Below, in pieces: positions 44,622 through 55,531 of a stretch of 64,000 bases of DNA; position 1 is the first letter of the stretch; the number at the start of each line of letters is the position of its first letter. The stretch spans positions 57,775,802 to 57,839,801 of the forward strand of contig NC_012871.2 in the NCBI RefSeq assembly GCF_000003195.3. Direction: 5' to 3'. This stretch comes from Sorghum bicolor (Eukaryota > Streptophyta > Magnoliopsida > Poales > Poaceae). The position numbers and the translations under genes are program-made. The notes under the pieces are model-generated. The model saw nothing but the letters and a program-made list of their open reading frames with translations, was not told the DNA's origin and did not search any database.

Positions 44622-44799
44622 GGCCCTGTTTGGTTCCCCTTGCTAAATTTTAGCTAGCTAAAATTATTTTAGCTACTCTTGGGTGACTAGTTGGACTAAA
44701 CTATTTTAGCTCCTTTTTAGTCAGTGTGTTTGGAAGTTTAGCTACTAAAGTGACTAAAATTTAGCAAGCTAAAATTTAGCAAGGGAACCAAACAGGGCC
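44622..44799. mobile_element. MITE with GGCCCTGTTTGGTTCC ends
   Basis: GGCCCTGTTTGGTTCCCC...GGGAACCAAACAGGGCC is a near-perfect palindromic terminus, and TTGCTAAATTTTAGC repeats lie just inside. A diverged relative is at 58492-58661. Confidence 0.88.
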
Positions 44800-45299
44800 A
44801 ATTTGTCTTCATGGAATCAACTACCACACCTGCATAATGGCACTGCTGTGTGGGCAGTTGATCTGCCTTGTCTGCACAGAGTCGCCGGCAGCCATTGGAT
44901 CTGCAACAGCAATACCAAAGCCCAGACCTTCACAGGTTGAATCCAACTGCAATCTCCACATATGAACCACCAAGTGGCAAAAATTGTAGTTAAGAAAAGA
45001 GCCATTTTCCTTCCCCGAAGGTCTCACTGCTCTTTGGCATTTCGCCAGCCACCATGCATCGCAAAGGGCACCGCCGTGTCCATATGAGCTAGATTTGGGA
45101 GAAGGAAAATGGCTCTGCAAGCTAGAGCCAAGATAGAGAGGAGAGGGGGAGGGGCCAGGGTGTACAGGGGCGTGGGCACAGGCGAAAAACACCGGACAGA
45201 GACGAGAGGACATAGCTGACATGGTTAACGAGCACGGCGGCACGGGCATCCAGACGAGCAACGTCCAGACACTGTTCATCTTCCTCCTCCCTGCCCACC

Positions 45300-45600
45300 G
45301 CCACCTCTGACCCTGCCCTGGCCACTGGCTACCTCGCCAGCATCCTCACGCCGGCCGCCCACCCCGACCACTCCTTCCCCACCCTTCCTAATCCCAATCC
45401 CAGGGACTTACCTCCTTCTCCTCCTCCTCCTCCCTGGCCGCCGCCACATCCGGACCCTGGCGCTGGCTACCTTGCCGGTGACCTCACCGCGGGCCGCCCA
45501 CCCCCGCCACTCCTTCCCCGCCCTTCCTAATCAACCTACGACCCCGCCCTGGCCGCTGGTGACCTCACCGCCGGCCGCCCACCCACCCTTCCCTAGATCT
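45300..45600. repeat. GC-rich tandem repeat (CCTGGCC...CGGCCGCCCACCC units)
   Basis: Three imperfect units of roughly 100-130 bp share TGGCTACC, CCGGCCGCCCACCC and CACTCCTTCCCC(G/A)CCCTTCCTAAT. Open frames here are by-products. Confidence 0.65.
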
Positions 45601-45735
45601 GTTGTTCCCTTCCTAAGGAGGAAGGAAGGGATGTGGTCGCAAACCTGACACCGACGTATGGGCGGCAGGGACGTATCTAGGGTTCCAGAGGGCGCAGTAG
45701 AGTGATACTCCCTCCGTCCCACAAAGCATGGAATT

Positions 45736-45830
45736 CTAAGTTCCCGAGGAAAAACTAGCAGACATGCTACTCCTCTCGCACCTCAAGTTCCCGAGGAAAA
45801 ACTAGCAGACATGCTACTCCTCTCGCACCT
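45736..45830. repeat. 47-bp tandem duplication
   Basis: AAGTTCCCGAGGAAAAACTA through TCTCGCACCT is present twice back to back without visible mismatch, which points to a recent origin. Confidence 0.9.
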
Positions 45831-46200
45831 CCTCCCACCTGGGCACCAGATCCAGGAGCGCTCGCGAAGCTCCCCGATGCCCGGCTCCTCGCCCCCGCGC
45901 TGCCCTCCGAGGTCCACTCCCAGCGGCAGGGCGCCCCGGCTCACCTTCCCGCCGCGCACAGCTGCCCCAAGCCTCCCGGCCCGTCCTACTACGCCGACGC
46001 CGACGCCGACGCCGGCGCTGGCTCTTCCTCCCTCGCTCCACCTCCCGGGCCCGTCCGGCGCGCGTCCTTCACCAGCGAGGAACGGGCTCGGCGCGTGCGG
46101 CTCGGGGAGGCGCAGGGCGGGGAAGGCGAGCGCGGCGTGGCCGGGGAAGGCGACTGGGAGGCGCGGGGCGGCGCGATGTGTGCGAGGAGGAGAGGCCGGC
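45826..46200 (+). other. GC-rich possible coding fragment of unknown identity
   Basis: One plus-strand frame gives natural-looking sequence: WAPDPGALAKLPDARLLAP, then SYYADADADAGAGSSSLAPP and RRASFTSEERARRVRLGEA. It begins just after the 47-bp duplication and has no matching ATG. It may be a first exon or a captured fragment. I do not recognise a family. The competing frames are Arg/Pro-rich shadows. Confidence 0.3.
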
Positions 46201-46418
46201 TGATTCTGCGCAGACGAGAAGTAGGGTTAGCTAGAACAGGAGGCGCGGTGTGCACCGTGTCTGCATACACTATGTCCATCAAGGAAAGGGAGATCTATCG
46301 ACAAAAGACGGACGTGGATCCTGCGCAGCACCTTTTCTCTGCTGTCGTGGTTGTCTGACGCGGCATATGTCACGGCCCATACACAGTACGCCACAGCTTT
46401 TGAAGTTGCCTTGCCTTG

Positions 46419-46660
46419 CGCCTTGTTAGTTTAACTGAAACCAAAAAGTTTTCAAGATTCTCCGTCACATCGAATCTTGTGTGGTATATGCATGAAATAT
46501 TAAATATAGATGAAAACAAAAAATAATTACACAGTTTAGCTATAAATCACGAGACGAATCTTTTAATCCTAGTTAGTCCATAATTAGATAATATTTATCA
46601 CAAACAAACGAAAGTGTACAGTACCGAAAAATTTTCACTTTTCGGAACTAAATAAGGCCT
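46419..46660 (+). mobile_element. GGCCTTGTTTAG MITE
   Basis: GCGCCTTGTTAGTTTAACTG at the left and GGAACTAAATAAGGCCT at the right, with body motifs CATCGAATCTTGTG and AATATTAAATATAGATG. Confidence 0.85.
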
Positions 46661-46842
46661 TGACTTCCCTTTGGTGGCCTGGAGTCGGGCCGTCGGGCCC
46701 AACTGACATTATCGGCGATGGGAACCCAAAAAAAATATTTTTGTTCTCTCAACAAAAATGTTTTCCAAAAAATAGAAGACAATGACAATTACTTTTTTAT
46801 CGTTCTCACTATTCCTTCTCCGGTATTCGTTCTCTCGACGAC

Positions 46843-47050
46843 TACTCCCTTTGTTGACTCTCAAATATCTTGTTGGAACATAGTATTTTAAAAAAAAAAT
46901 TATCTATTTTTATATAACTTATTTGATCATTAGAAATATTTTAATAATGATTTGTTTAATTTATAATTTTTATAAAAATTTTGAATAAAATGAGTAGTTA
47001 AACATGATGTGTCAAAGTCAAAACATCAATTTTTTGAGATGGAGAGAGTA
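46843..47050. mobile_element. Stowaway-like MITE
   Basis: TACTCCCTTTGTTGACTCTC at the left and TTGAGATGGAGAGAGTA at the right; AT-rich interior. The CTCCCT/AGGGAG-type termini bounded by TA are typical of Stowaway (mariner) MITEs. Diverged. Confidence 0.6.
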
Positions 47051-47129
47051 TAATTCATCCATTTTTTTGCTGTTTTCCTCTAACTACTTAGATAGTTTCT
47101 TTTATTCAAACTTATATATATATATATAT

Positions 47130-47225
47130 ATGGTTTTAGGGTTTAGGGTTTAGGCCCGTATGTGATTAAGAGTAGGGAGTAACTACTCCTAGGGAGTAGA
47201 GAAAATTTACCCTATATATATATAC
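47130..47225. repeat. Telomere-like triplet and first copy of a hairpin repeat
   Basis: TTTTAGGGTTTAGGGTTTAG resembles three telomeric units. It is followed by GTGATTAAGAGTAGGGAGTA, ACTACTCCTAGGGAGTAG (a stem) and AAAATTTACCCTATATATAT. The same block recurs at 49742-49812. Confidence 0.7.
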
Positions 47226-47554
47226 ATTTTTGTGAGAAGGGAGTATACGTATATACTTTTATCAATAAAATTACACCAATGTAATATTCACTTGCCGAAA
47301 TCAAATCATCATCGGTACTAAAAATCCAGAGAAAACTGAATCAGGCTTCACTGCCTATGCCTGCACCATATCTCGCATGGAGTCACCGGTGGATGCAACA
47401 ACTCAAATACCATGACGGCGGCAGGATTGCACGAACCAAATACCACGATGGTGGCAGGTAGTGGATGCTGATTGGAGCAGCTTCACACGGACAGAACTCT
47501 GATGATATGCAGTCTCACGTTGAAGTCCGATGTGAAACCGATGATGAAAAAAAA

Positions 47555-47693
47555 AGCCTTGTTTGGATGTAGTCGGATTTACATCAATCCACATATGTTG
47601 AGATGAATTGGAGTGGAATTTGAACTAAATTCCACTCCAATCCACACCAACACACATGGATTGAGGTGAATACGACAACATCCAAACAAGGCC
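47555..47693. mobile_element. MITE with GCCTTGTTTGGATGT ends
   Basis: GCCTTGTTTGGATGTAGTCG pairs with CGACAACATCCAAACAAGGC on the right; inner TGGAGTGGAATTT/AAATTCCACTCCA gives a second stem. About 139 bp. Confidence 0.85.
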
Positions 47694-47789
47694 TAATGGA
47701 ATCTGAATCCATGAGGACTCAGAAATCTGTATTACAAAAACTGAGGCATCCATTAAAGAATGCGTAGCAAGAAAATAAAAGAATAACCG

Positions 47790-48059
47790 ATTCCTGGATC
47801 TAGATCGAGAGAGTCACCGTGAGAGACGGCCGCCGCCGCCGGCCAGATGCAGGCTCCATAAGGCTAGGGGAGTGACGTCGGATCAACTGCCCTCGATGGC
47901 TTGATCGACCTGGAAGCTGTCGTGGCTCCGACGCTCCGTGCAGGTTGGGCCCGGCGCCGCCAGGGACGCCTGCCACACAGGCTAGCGGTGTTGTGCGCGT
48001 GGAGAGGGCCGTTGACGCAGCCATGGAGGGTCGGGGCCGCTGCCGTCGCGGATCGGCAT
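47790..48059 (-). other. GC-rich gene fragment left of the solo LTR
   Basis: A short minus-strand frame starting MAASTALSTRTTP with no recognisable domain. GC-rich sequence resumes right of the LTR (49571-49650), so the LTR probably landed in this fragment. Confidence 0.3.
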
Positions 48060-49570
48060 TGAAAGGATCAAGATGCCCAAGAGGGGGGTGAATTGGGCTT
48101 CTCTAAAAGTTTAAGCAACCTATAAGCTCCAATTCAACCCCTAGTGCCTAGTGTGACCTAGAGAGCTACCGGATAAAAGTTTTGCAACCTAGTTTCAATC
48201 CTATTCTAGCAAGGCAATTCTAAGAATGTAAAAACACAAAGTAAATGCTAGAATGTAAAGGAGTAGTGGAAGAAAGTGCTCGGCGATGTTTTGCCGAGGT
48301 ATCGGAGAGTCGCCACTCTCCACTAGTCCTCGTTGGAGCACCCGCGCAAGGGTCTTGCTCCCCCTTGGTTCGCGCAAGGACCAAGTGCTCTCTACGGGCT
48401 GATTCTTCGACACTCCGTCGCGGTGAATCACCCAAAACCGCTCACAAGTTTGACACGAGCCACCCACAAGAACTCCGGGCTGTCTTCGTGCCTCCAATCA
48501 CCACCGAACCGTCTAGGTGATGGCGATCACCAAGAGTAACAAGCAAAGAACTCTCACTTGACCCAAACAAGGCTCTAGAGAGTGGTGGATGCACACTTGA
48601 CTCTTGGAACTCACTAGAGAAGGATTCTCTCAAGAAATCACTCAAATCTCAATCCTCTGTAGGCTCTTGCTACTCTCTTGCTCCACAACAAGTTTCTCTG
48701 ATGTTCAAATGGGCAAGAGAGCTCTGATGGACGAGGTGGAGGAGTATAAATACTACCCACAAAGTCCAAAGGTCAGCCAACCGTTTTCCACTGAAAACGG
48801 GGTCACCGGACGCTCCTTATGTTGCACCGGACGCTCTGCACCGAGCGTCCGGTGCTCCATAACGGCAAACTGTACTTGCTTCTGACAGGTCACCGGACGC
48901 TAACTTCCAGCGTTCGGTGCACCGTCCGGTGCTCCAGGGAGTTTTACAAGCTCCCTGCGCATGGGACCGGACGCTATCCGGTGCGTCCGGTGCTCAGGGC
49001 AGGTTTACATCCTCCCTGGGTATGGGACCGGACGCTGCCCGGTGAGTCCGGTGCCAGCGTCCGGCGCTTAACCCTAAGCACGGCACTGTTCCAACGGCTA
49101 AGGACCTCAACGGACGCACTCACAGAGCGTCCGGTGCCCTCTTGGGCACCCTAACTTCGTCGAAACGCGATCGCTCCAAAACGAAGTTGGTTCCTCTCGA
49201 TCTAAGGACTATCTGTGAGCTGCCTAGTGCTAGGTTTACCAAGTGTGCACCACATCTAAACCTAAAGTCTTGCCTAAGTCAAGCTACTAGATCAAAGCCT
49301 CTCTTAATAGTACGGTCAAAGGAAAACAAAGTCCTAAACTACTCGAAGTGCCCTTCTTCACCATATGGCACTTAGACCTAGTCTAGTCTTGACGATGTCC
49401 ATCCATCCTTTGAAAACCAAAACGATTTCCACTATTAAGTAGGCATGTACGTCCCTGTCCATCGAGTACCTATTTACCATGACCTTACCTATGACTTTGC
49501 CTCTGCAAAACACACGTTAGTCATAGTAATCAACAATGTCATTAATCACCGAAATCACTAGGGGCCTAGA
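48060..49570 (-). mobile_element. Solo LTR of the Maximus/SIRE-type family, right end truncated
   Basis: Reverse complement of the LTR at 13112, starting TGAAAGGATCAAGATGCC and matching to GGGGCCTAGA, where the final dozen bases (TGCTCTTTCA) are missing or replaced. It includes the CACCGGACGC cluster at about 48800-49135. More diverged than the nested pair, so an older insertion. Confidence 0.9.
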
Positions 49571-49741
49571 CACTCGTGGAAGGAGGAAGGGAAGAGGACG
49601 ACGGCGACTACGAGATCCGTCGGGTGAGGCTCCAACCTGAGATGGTCGTGAATGTTTCTTATATATATTAGATTAATGGGTTTGTTTTCTAAACCCGCTA
49701 ATTAACGTGGGAACGTTCTACGGGTGTATATCTGTGTGCCC

Positions 49742-49812
49742 GTGTGTGATTAAGAGTAGGGAGTAACTACTCCTAGGGAGTAGAGAAAATTTACCCTATA
49801 TATATATACAAG
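49742..49812. repeat. Second copy of the hairpin repeat
   Basis: Matches 47157-47225 almost exactly, including GGAGTAACTACTCC, CTACTCCTAGGGAGTAG and the TATATA tail. Confidence 0.8.
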
Positions 49813-49987
49813 TGTTATTCTACACCAAACTGTTATACTGAGCAAAATTCAGTATCGCTCAGTATTCGTATTTCAGTATTGTTCAGTATTTCGTGGTCCT
49901 AAGTGTTGAACAATTTCGTACTGAACACTCTCCAGTACTACTCAGTATTTTTTCTACTCAGTTTTGACTTGCGGTGTAGAATAGCGC
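49813..49987. mobile_element. MITE with GTTATTCTACACC ends
   Basis: AGTGTTATTCTACACC at the left pairs with GGTGTAGAATAGCGCT at the right. The interior is full of CAGTAT/ATACTGA-like motifs. Adjacent to the hairpin repeat. Confidence 0.7.
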
Positions 49988-50143
49988 TACCGTGTATATC
50001 AGAATAGCTCGTGTCTAATGAGTACGGAATAAGAATCCTATTCTAAATAGATTCCTCATATCTTGGTTCTCTAAATAGAACTCTTAACCATCGAATAGAA
50101 AAAAGACTCACGTGAATAAAGAAACGGTCTTTGTTCGCAATCC

Positions 50144-50855
50144 TAAGGCTATCTCCAATAGACATGACCCAAACCAAGACTTATTTCACATGTATAGGTC
50201 GTGCACAGCGAACGAATAGCGGACCCAAAACTATCATGCTCCAATAGGGAACCCAAACACCTGAGACATATTTTCTACATATCGACCACTGGCCGCCTCC
50301 TTGCCGAGCGTCGGCCGCCTCCCGAGCGCCGGCCGCCTCCTCCCTACCGAGCACCACCACAACTTCTCTCCACACGCCAGCCACATCTCCACATGTGCTG
50401 CCCCTCCTCTCTCTTTCTACCCTGGTACAGCCCCTCCCTCTCTCCCCTCCATCGTCAAGCACGGCGTCTCTCCATTTGCTTCCTCCCAGATTCGGTGGTC
50501 GCGGGCGAGGAGGAGCCCAGATCCGGCAGCCATAGGCGAGGAGGAGCTTGGATCTGTAGCTGTTGGCTCCCTGCTGTGTTCCCGCCTGCCTCCCACCCCA
50601 CCGAGCTCCGCCCGCCTCCGTCCCCACGAGCGCCGCCGCCCGCCTTCCACCCCACATCGCCATTGTTGGGCCCACCAAGAGGAGCATGTTTCATTTGCGT
50701 CCTCGTCTAGAGAGGACATTTTTTGCGTCTCGTTTCGACCGATAGGCAAAATAGGTCTTCTATTTGGGTCACTTGCTGGAAGGTGTTTCTGGATAGGCAA
50801 AGCACTATGCAGGACCTATTTTGAGTATAGGTTGCATTATTGGAGACAGTCTAAT
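50144..50855. mobile_element. TIR element with GC-rich cargo
   Basis: AAGGCTATCTCCAATAG at the left and ATTATTGGAGACAGTCT at the right form imperfect termini related to the AGAGCATCTCCAATAG family (37875). The 50280-50680 interior is GC-rich with overlapping ORFs in several frames (up to 195 codons), with no domain recognised. Possibly a captured gene fragment, possibly low-complexity filler. Confidence 0.55.
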
Positions 50856-51600
50856 CTAATAGATTGCTTTGGTTTCTCCGCTTTTTGATTCCTTGTGTTG
50901 CCAAACAACAATGACCTGGTTGTACATGGATCATGTATAGGTGATGTTGTTGGCGTCCGTTTTGGTTTTTGCCCTCCACGAACATGGCTTTCCTTTCTAA
51001 ATAGTTCTATTTCTTTTATAAATATAAAATATCATAATAAATGATAAATATATAATTATGGATCTTTGAGCTCTTGATTCCTTTCTTGAAAAATAGAGGT
51101 TTCCATCATCAAGTCTTTGCCGTAATTTTCATTAGAAATAAAATCTATTAACTTGGTTCAGTATCTTGAGCAATTTGTTGTGTGAAGTCCACTATCTATA
51201 TTTTCTTACCAAAGTTTCGTCTTGCCTCTACATTCATCTATTCTCTACCCATCCGCAATCCAAAATCAACTAGATTCCCTCTGTCCCCTAAATCTATACC
51301 AAGAATTTTCCAAATCGACAAGCAAGCCGCAAAGAACAAAACCGAGACTAAATCAAAACCACCACATTGATCTAAATCCAAACCAAACACAAAATAACTC
51401 TAGAAAGACAACTCAAATCAAATCAATAAATTTGTTATTTCTTCTAGGACGACCATAACGATCACTAAAAATCAATTCCTTCTCCATACATACATGAATC
51501 GACCGAAGAAGAAATAAAAAAAATGAATCAAGAAAATCATAGAAAGAATCGAGGAGGACATTAGATGGAGTTAGGCCTCAAGGCTGCCCAGGGCGCCCAT
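50856..51600. other. Non-coding stretch
   Basis: AT-rich with short ORFs; nothing recognised. Confidence 0.4.
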
Positions 51601-51659
51601 GCCGTTACCTCCGCGTTGCCAACTAAGGTGCTCACGCTGTCGACTCCCCTTGCACGTGC

Positions 51660-52935
51660 GGCTATGTGTACCCATGCCGCCGGTGAGGTATGACGGCATC
51701 TGCATGACTAAAGCTATCTACAAGCATCTTCATACTGCCAATATTACTAACTTGCCTGATCAGGGATCTCGCTCTATTACTAATGGTTGCAGTAAACTAC
51801 TCCACAAAATATGGCGGTCCAAATGCATTCCCCCGCTCCTCAAACTTTCGCCTGGAGACTCATTAGAAGGGCGCTTGCCGCAGCAGATCGAGCAACAAGA
51901 TACTCTGTTAATGGGAATAATACCTGTGATAGATGCAATATGATAGAAACTCTCACCTCTTTTTTCACTGTACTCTTCCTACTTAGGTTTGGCTCACATC
52001 CAGTCCTGCACTCAATACAGCCACCCTTCTTTCTAAAGATGACGGAGTGCAGCATATTCTCCAAACTATTCTCTCAGATCACACAGATGAATTTCTTCTA
52101 TGTAAAACTCTACTACTCTGTGGTATATCTGGAAATCTAGAAATGACTTCCATTTCAACAGGAAAGAGTGGACACATGTGCAAATTCACACTGCCATTGC
52201 CAATTATATGGAGCATATTCATCTACATCCGTCCCAGTTAGCTACTTCCTTCCAACAGCCCCCTAGTATGACATCTTCTATCAGACAGGCTCCTACCCAG
52301 ACTCCAATCCAGGCAGAAACGACAAGACCACATTTTTGCACCAACCCAATGGCACTTCAAGGATCCCAATGCTACGTAGACGTCTCCAGAGTGCCAGGCG
52401 ATCTCTCCACAGCACCAGCCAATGTTGGCATAGGTATTTTTATTCTCAATTTTCAGGTACACCCAGTCCAATCTATCTACATCAAGGCCAGGATGCAAAA
52501 CTGTCACTCAGTTCTTATGGGAGAGGTGGTGGCTCTAGCTCTTGGCGCCAAGCTGGTCCAAGCCCTCCAAATTTCTCAAGGTTTTTTTCTCTCTGATTCC
52601 CAATAGCTGGTTCAGTTTCTTCACAGAGACAACAGGGACCACCCTCCCCACTGGAGAATGAAACCATATACCCAAGCTTTTGATAATGTTACAGGAAATC
52701 TACAGGCTACTCTTTTCAAGATCACCAGAACATCAAACTCTACAACGGATACCCTAGCTAAACAAGCGCGAGTTTCCTTTCTTGTAGAGCTTGATCACTC
52801 TTGTAGTCGTTTGGCTTGTGGTCTGTTATGTTCTTCTCTTCAGGCTCTACTTTCAGTAGACCTGTATGATGTATAAATTTTTGCAGCTTCATGTTGCGTT
52901 TAATATATTTCGGTTTGTTCCTTGTCAAAAAAAGA
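51660..52935 (+). mobile_element. LINE (L1-type) 3' end, decayed
   Basis: Coding remnants in several frames: a zinc-binding zf-RVT-like region (KIWRSKCIPPLLKL, then AWRLIRRAL, then CDRC) near 51805-51950, then an RNase H (RVT_3)-like region (ANVGIGIFILNFQ, SVLMGEVVALALGAKL, STTDTLAKQARV) at 52380-52790. A TTTCGGTTTGTTCCTTGTC tail and short A-run close the element near 52935. Frameshifts and a TAG at 52604-52606 break the frame. 5'-truncated, as is usual for LINEs; the reverse transcriptase core is absent. Confidence 0.75.
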
Positions 52936-53078
52936 GGCGGCACGCCATTGGCATCTTGCCGAGATGTCCTCCAGAGCGCATGTCGTTTTTCATAAAAGTT
53001 TGATTGTTTTCTTACATTGCAACGTACGGGTATATTTTGTTAGTTTCCTCTAAGAATAGGACGAAAACATGGTTTATG

Positions 53079-55526
53079 TTGTTGAATATAATGTGGACTT
53101 TTAGACCATATTATATTTGATGATTAATTTAAGGGCCCATAATAAATGCTATAATGAAAACGGTTTAATACCGTATTGATTGTTGACCTTGTGTTAACTC
53201 AACTTAAATAGGCGGCCACTGATAGCTCCTATAGATAAGTTGAGGAAGGGAAAGAGGGTGCCACACACACGCGCGCGCCGCCGCCGCTGCCGAGCCGAGG
53301 CGTTCGTGCGTGTCAAGACGAGACACGTTTTTGCCTGGTGAATAAGGAAACGGAGGAGAATCAGGATCTGACCGTTGTCTGGTTAAAGGCAATTAATTGT
53401 GATTGATTGCCATTAACTCAGACGTTTCCTCTTTGGCCTATATATTCCATACCCGAGTCACTCTTTTTTCCTCTGCGAGACACAACACAAATCCTCTCAT
53501 TTTCCAGACACCTGCTCGAGTGTGCGGGCAATTGGGTTTTTGGGAGCGTCTTCTGCGACTACTCGCTACCTGGAATCGGCGAGATCGACTGCTTCCTGGT
53601 GGCGTCAACAGATTGGCTACATCTTTTTTCTGGTGGACGCTTGTGATCGGCTACTTCGTCTTCTTCCTGGTGGACGTTCGCGGGACTGCACTGTGAACAT
53701 CTTCCTGCATCGACTGTGGTCCGCTACTTCACACAACACACTATGTCGACTAGTGTGAATGGAGCCCTTCCTGCATCGACTGTGGTCCGTTACTTCACGC
53801 AACGCACTATATCGACTAGTGCGAATGAAGGCGCCGGTGCCTTCGGCACTGGTCCTTCCTCGAGGTACAATCTTAAACGATTGTCTTTTATTTTTAGTAT
53901 ATCTACAATAGTATTTGCAATGTTTACCTCTAATCTGAGTAGCGATAAAATTGCACACGTGCACATATATGCCACCACTGTATTATGCGTAATTTTCTGG
54001 ATTAAATTAAACATTAAAATGTCTAATTTTCTAACAATCCAAAAACCTAATATTAGACATTTTTCTGTTAGTGATTTTACTGCTGCGTTAAAATCGGATC
54101 TTTTTATGGTTCAAACTATAAGCGGTGGTGTGCGAGAATGATATTGTGGTTAACTGCTATGAGTTGCTTTCACGTCGCAGAAGGGAAGCCCAAACAGTTT
54201 ACTCCTGAGGAGGAGTAAAAGTTCCTGACAGCCGATAACCTCTTCAGATGCATCGTGATTAGTGCGCTCGATAAAAAGTATGTTGACAACTGTATCATTT
54301 GCACCATTGCGAAGGAACTATGGGATGCGCTTGAGGCCAAGTTCGGAGTTTCTGACGCTGGTAGCGAGTTGTACCTCATGGAGCAGCTATTTGATTACAA
54401 AATGGTGGATAATTGTTCTGTGATTGAACAAGCACATGAGATACAGGCACTAGCAAAGGAACTAGAACAACTGAAAAGTTTGTGGTCGGTGGTATAATCG
54501 CTAAGCTGCCACCTTCTTGGAAGGATTTTACTACTTCTCTAAAACATCAGAGGAAAGAGTTTGATCTTGCCGAACTCATGGGAACTCTTGATGTTGAGGA
54601 GAAGGCGAGAGCAAAAGACACACATGGGAAAGGTGTTGAGTCTTCTAGTGCCAATATGGTGCAGAAGAAAAAGCAATACGCATTCCGTAATAAAAAAAGG
54701 AACAAGCAAGAAAACAAGTAAGGGACAAATCTGAAGCCAAAGCAAACTACAACTTTTAAGAAGAAAAAGGCAGGTGGAGGCTGCTTTGTTTGCGGTAACG
54801 ATGATCATTAGGCAATTGCTTGTCCAGACCGTAAATTTAAACGAGAAGAGAAAAAGCTAGTGAACATGGTTGTTAGCGAGGCTGAAGGAGGAACATCTGG
54901 GTATGGTAATTATTTACCCACTGTTTTTTCCGTCTGTCATTCACCTAAGTGGTGGATGGATACTAGGGCTAATGTATATGTATGTGCTGATATCTCTTAA
55001 TTTTCTTCTTATCAGGCAGACGACACTAGAGCCTTACTGATAGGGAACGGCTCTCATGCGCATGTTCTTGGTGTTGGTACGGTCATTCTGAAGTTCACTT
55101 CGGGAAAGACAGTGCTGATGAAGAACGTGCAGCATGTCTCCTCCATCAAAAAGAATCTAGTTAGTGGTTCATAGCTTTGCAGAGATGACTACAAAATTGT
55201 CTTTGAGGCCAATAAAGTTATACTTTCTAAATTTGGAATTTTTATTGCGGAGGCGTGTTCCGCATATCTATGCTTGATGTGGGTAATAAAGTTGTGAACC
55301 ATACTGTTATTTCAAATGAGTCGAATATTTGACATTCGCGATTTTGTCATGTTAATTTTGGTTGTTTAACGCGGCTAGCAAATATGAATTTAATCCCGAA
55401 ATTTAATTTAGTCAAAGGTTTCAAGTGCCATGTGTGCATGCAATTCAAGCAACCTCGCAGCCTCACAAGGTTGCAGAGCCTATAGTGCTGTCTAAATGCT
55501 ATCCAACATTATAAAAGGTTTTATTA
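53079..55526 (+). pseudogene. Decayed copia element (leader, gag, start of pol)
   Basis: TGTTGAATATAATGTGG near 53079 may be an LTR start. Gag-like coding begins near 54200 (KKYVDNCIICTIAKELWDAL, GGIIAKLPPSWKDF). A broken zinc knuckle (CFVCGNDDH then stop) lies near 54780 and an eroded protease region (WWMDTRANVYVC) near 54950. A GAG-pre-integrase-like stretch (CHVNFGCLTRLANMN) near 55340 precedes the break. Many stops and frameshifts. The sequence is cut by the solo LTR at 55532. Confidence 0.7.
53706..53830. repeat. Tandem duplication of ~62 bp in the copia leader
   Basis: CTGCATCGACTGTGGTCCG...TATGTCGACTAGTGTGAATG occurs twice in a row with a few differences. Confidence 0.85.
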
Positions 55527-55531
55527 GTTTA

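Noticed and set aside
44821..45279. Minus-strand 152-codon ORF
   Set aside because: No domain, ordinary composition and no splice or start support; left out as probable chance ORF or unrecognisable fragment.
47133..47155. Telomere or subtelomere
   Set aside because: Only about three TTTAGGG-like units, interstitial and imperfect; common by chance or from repair.
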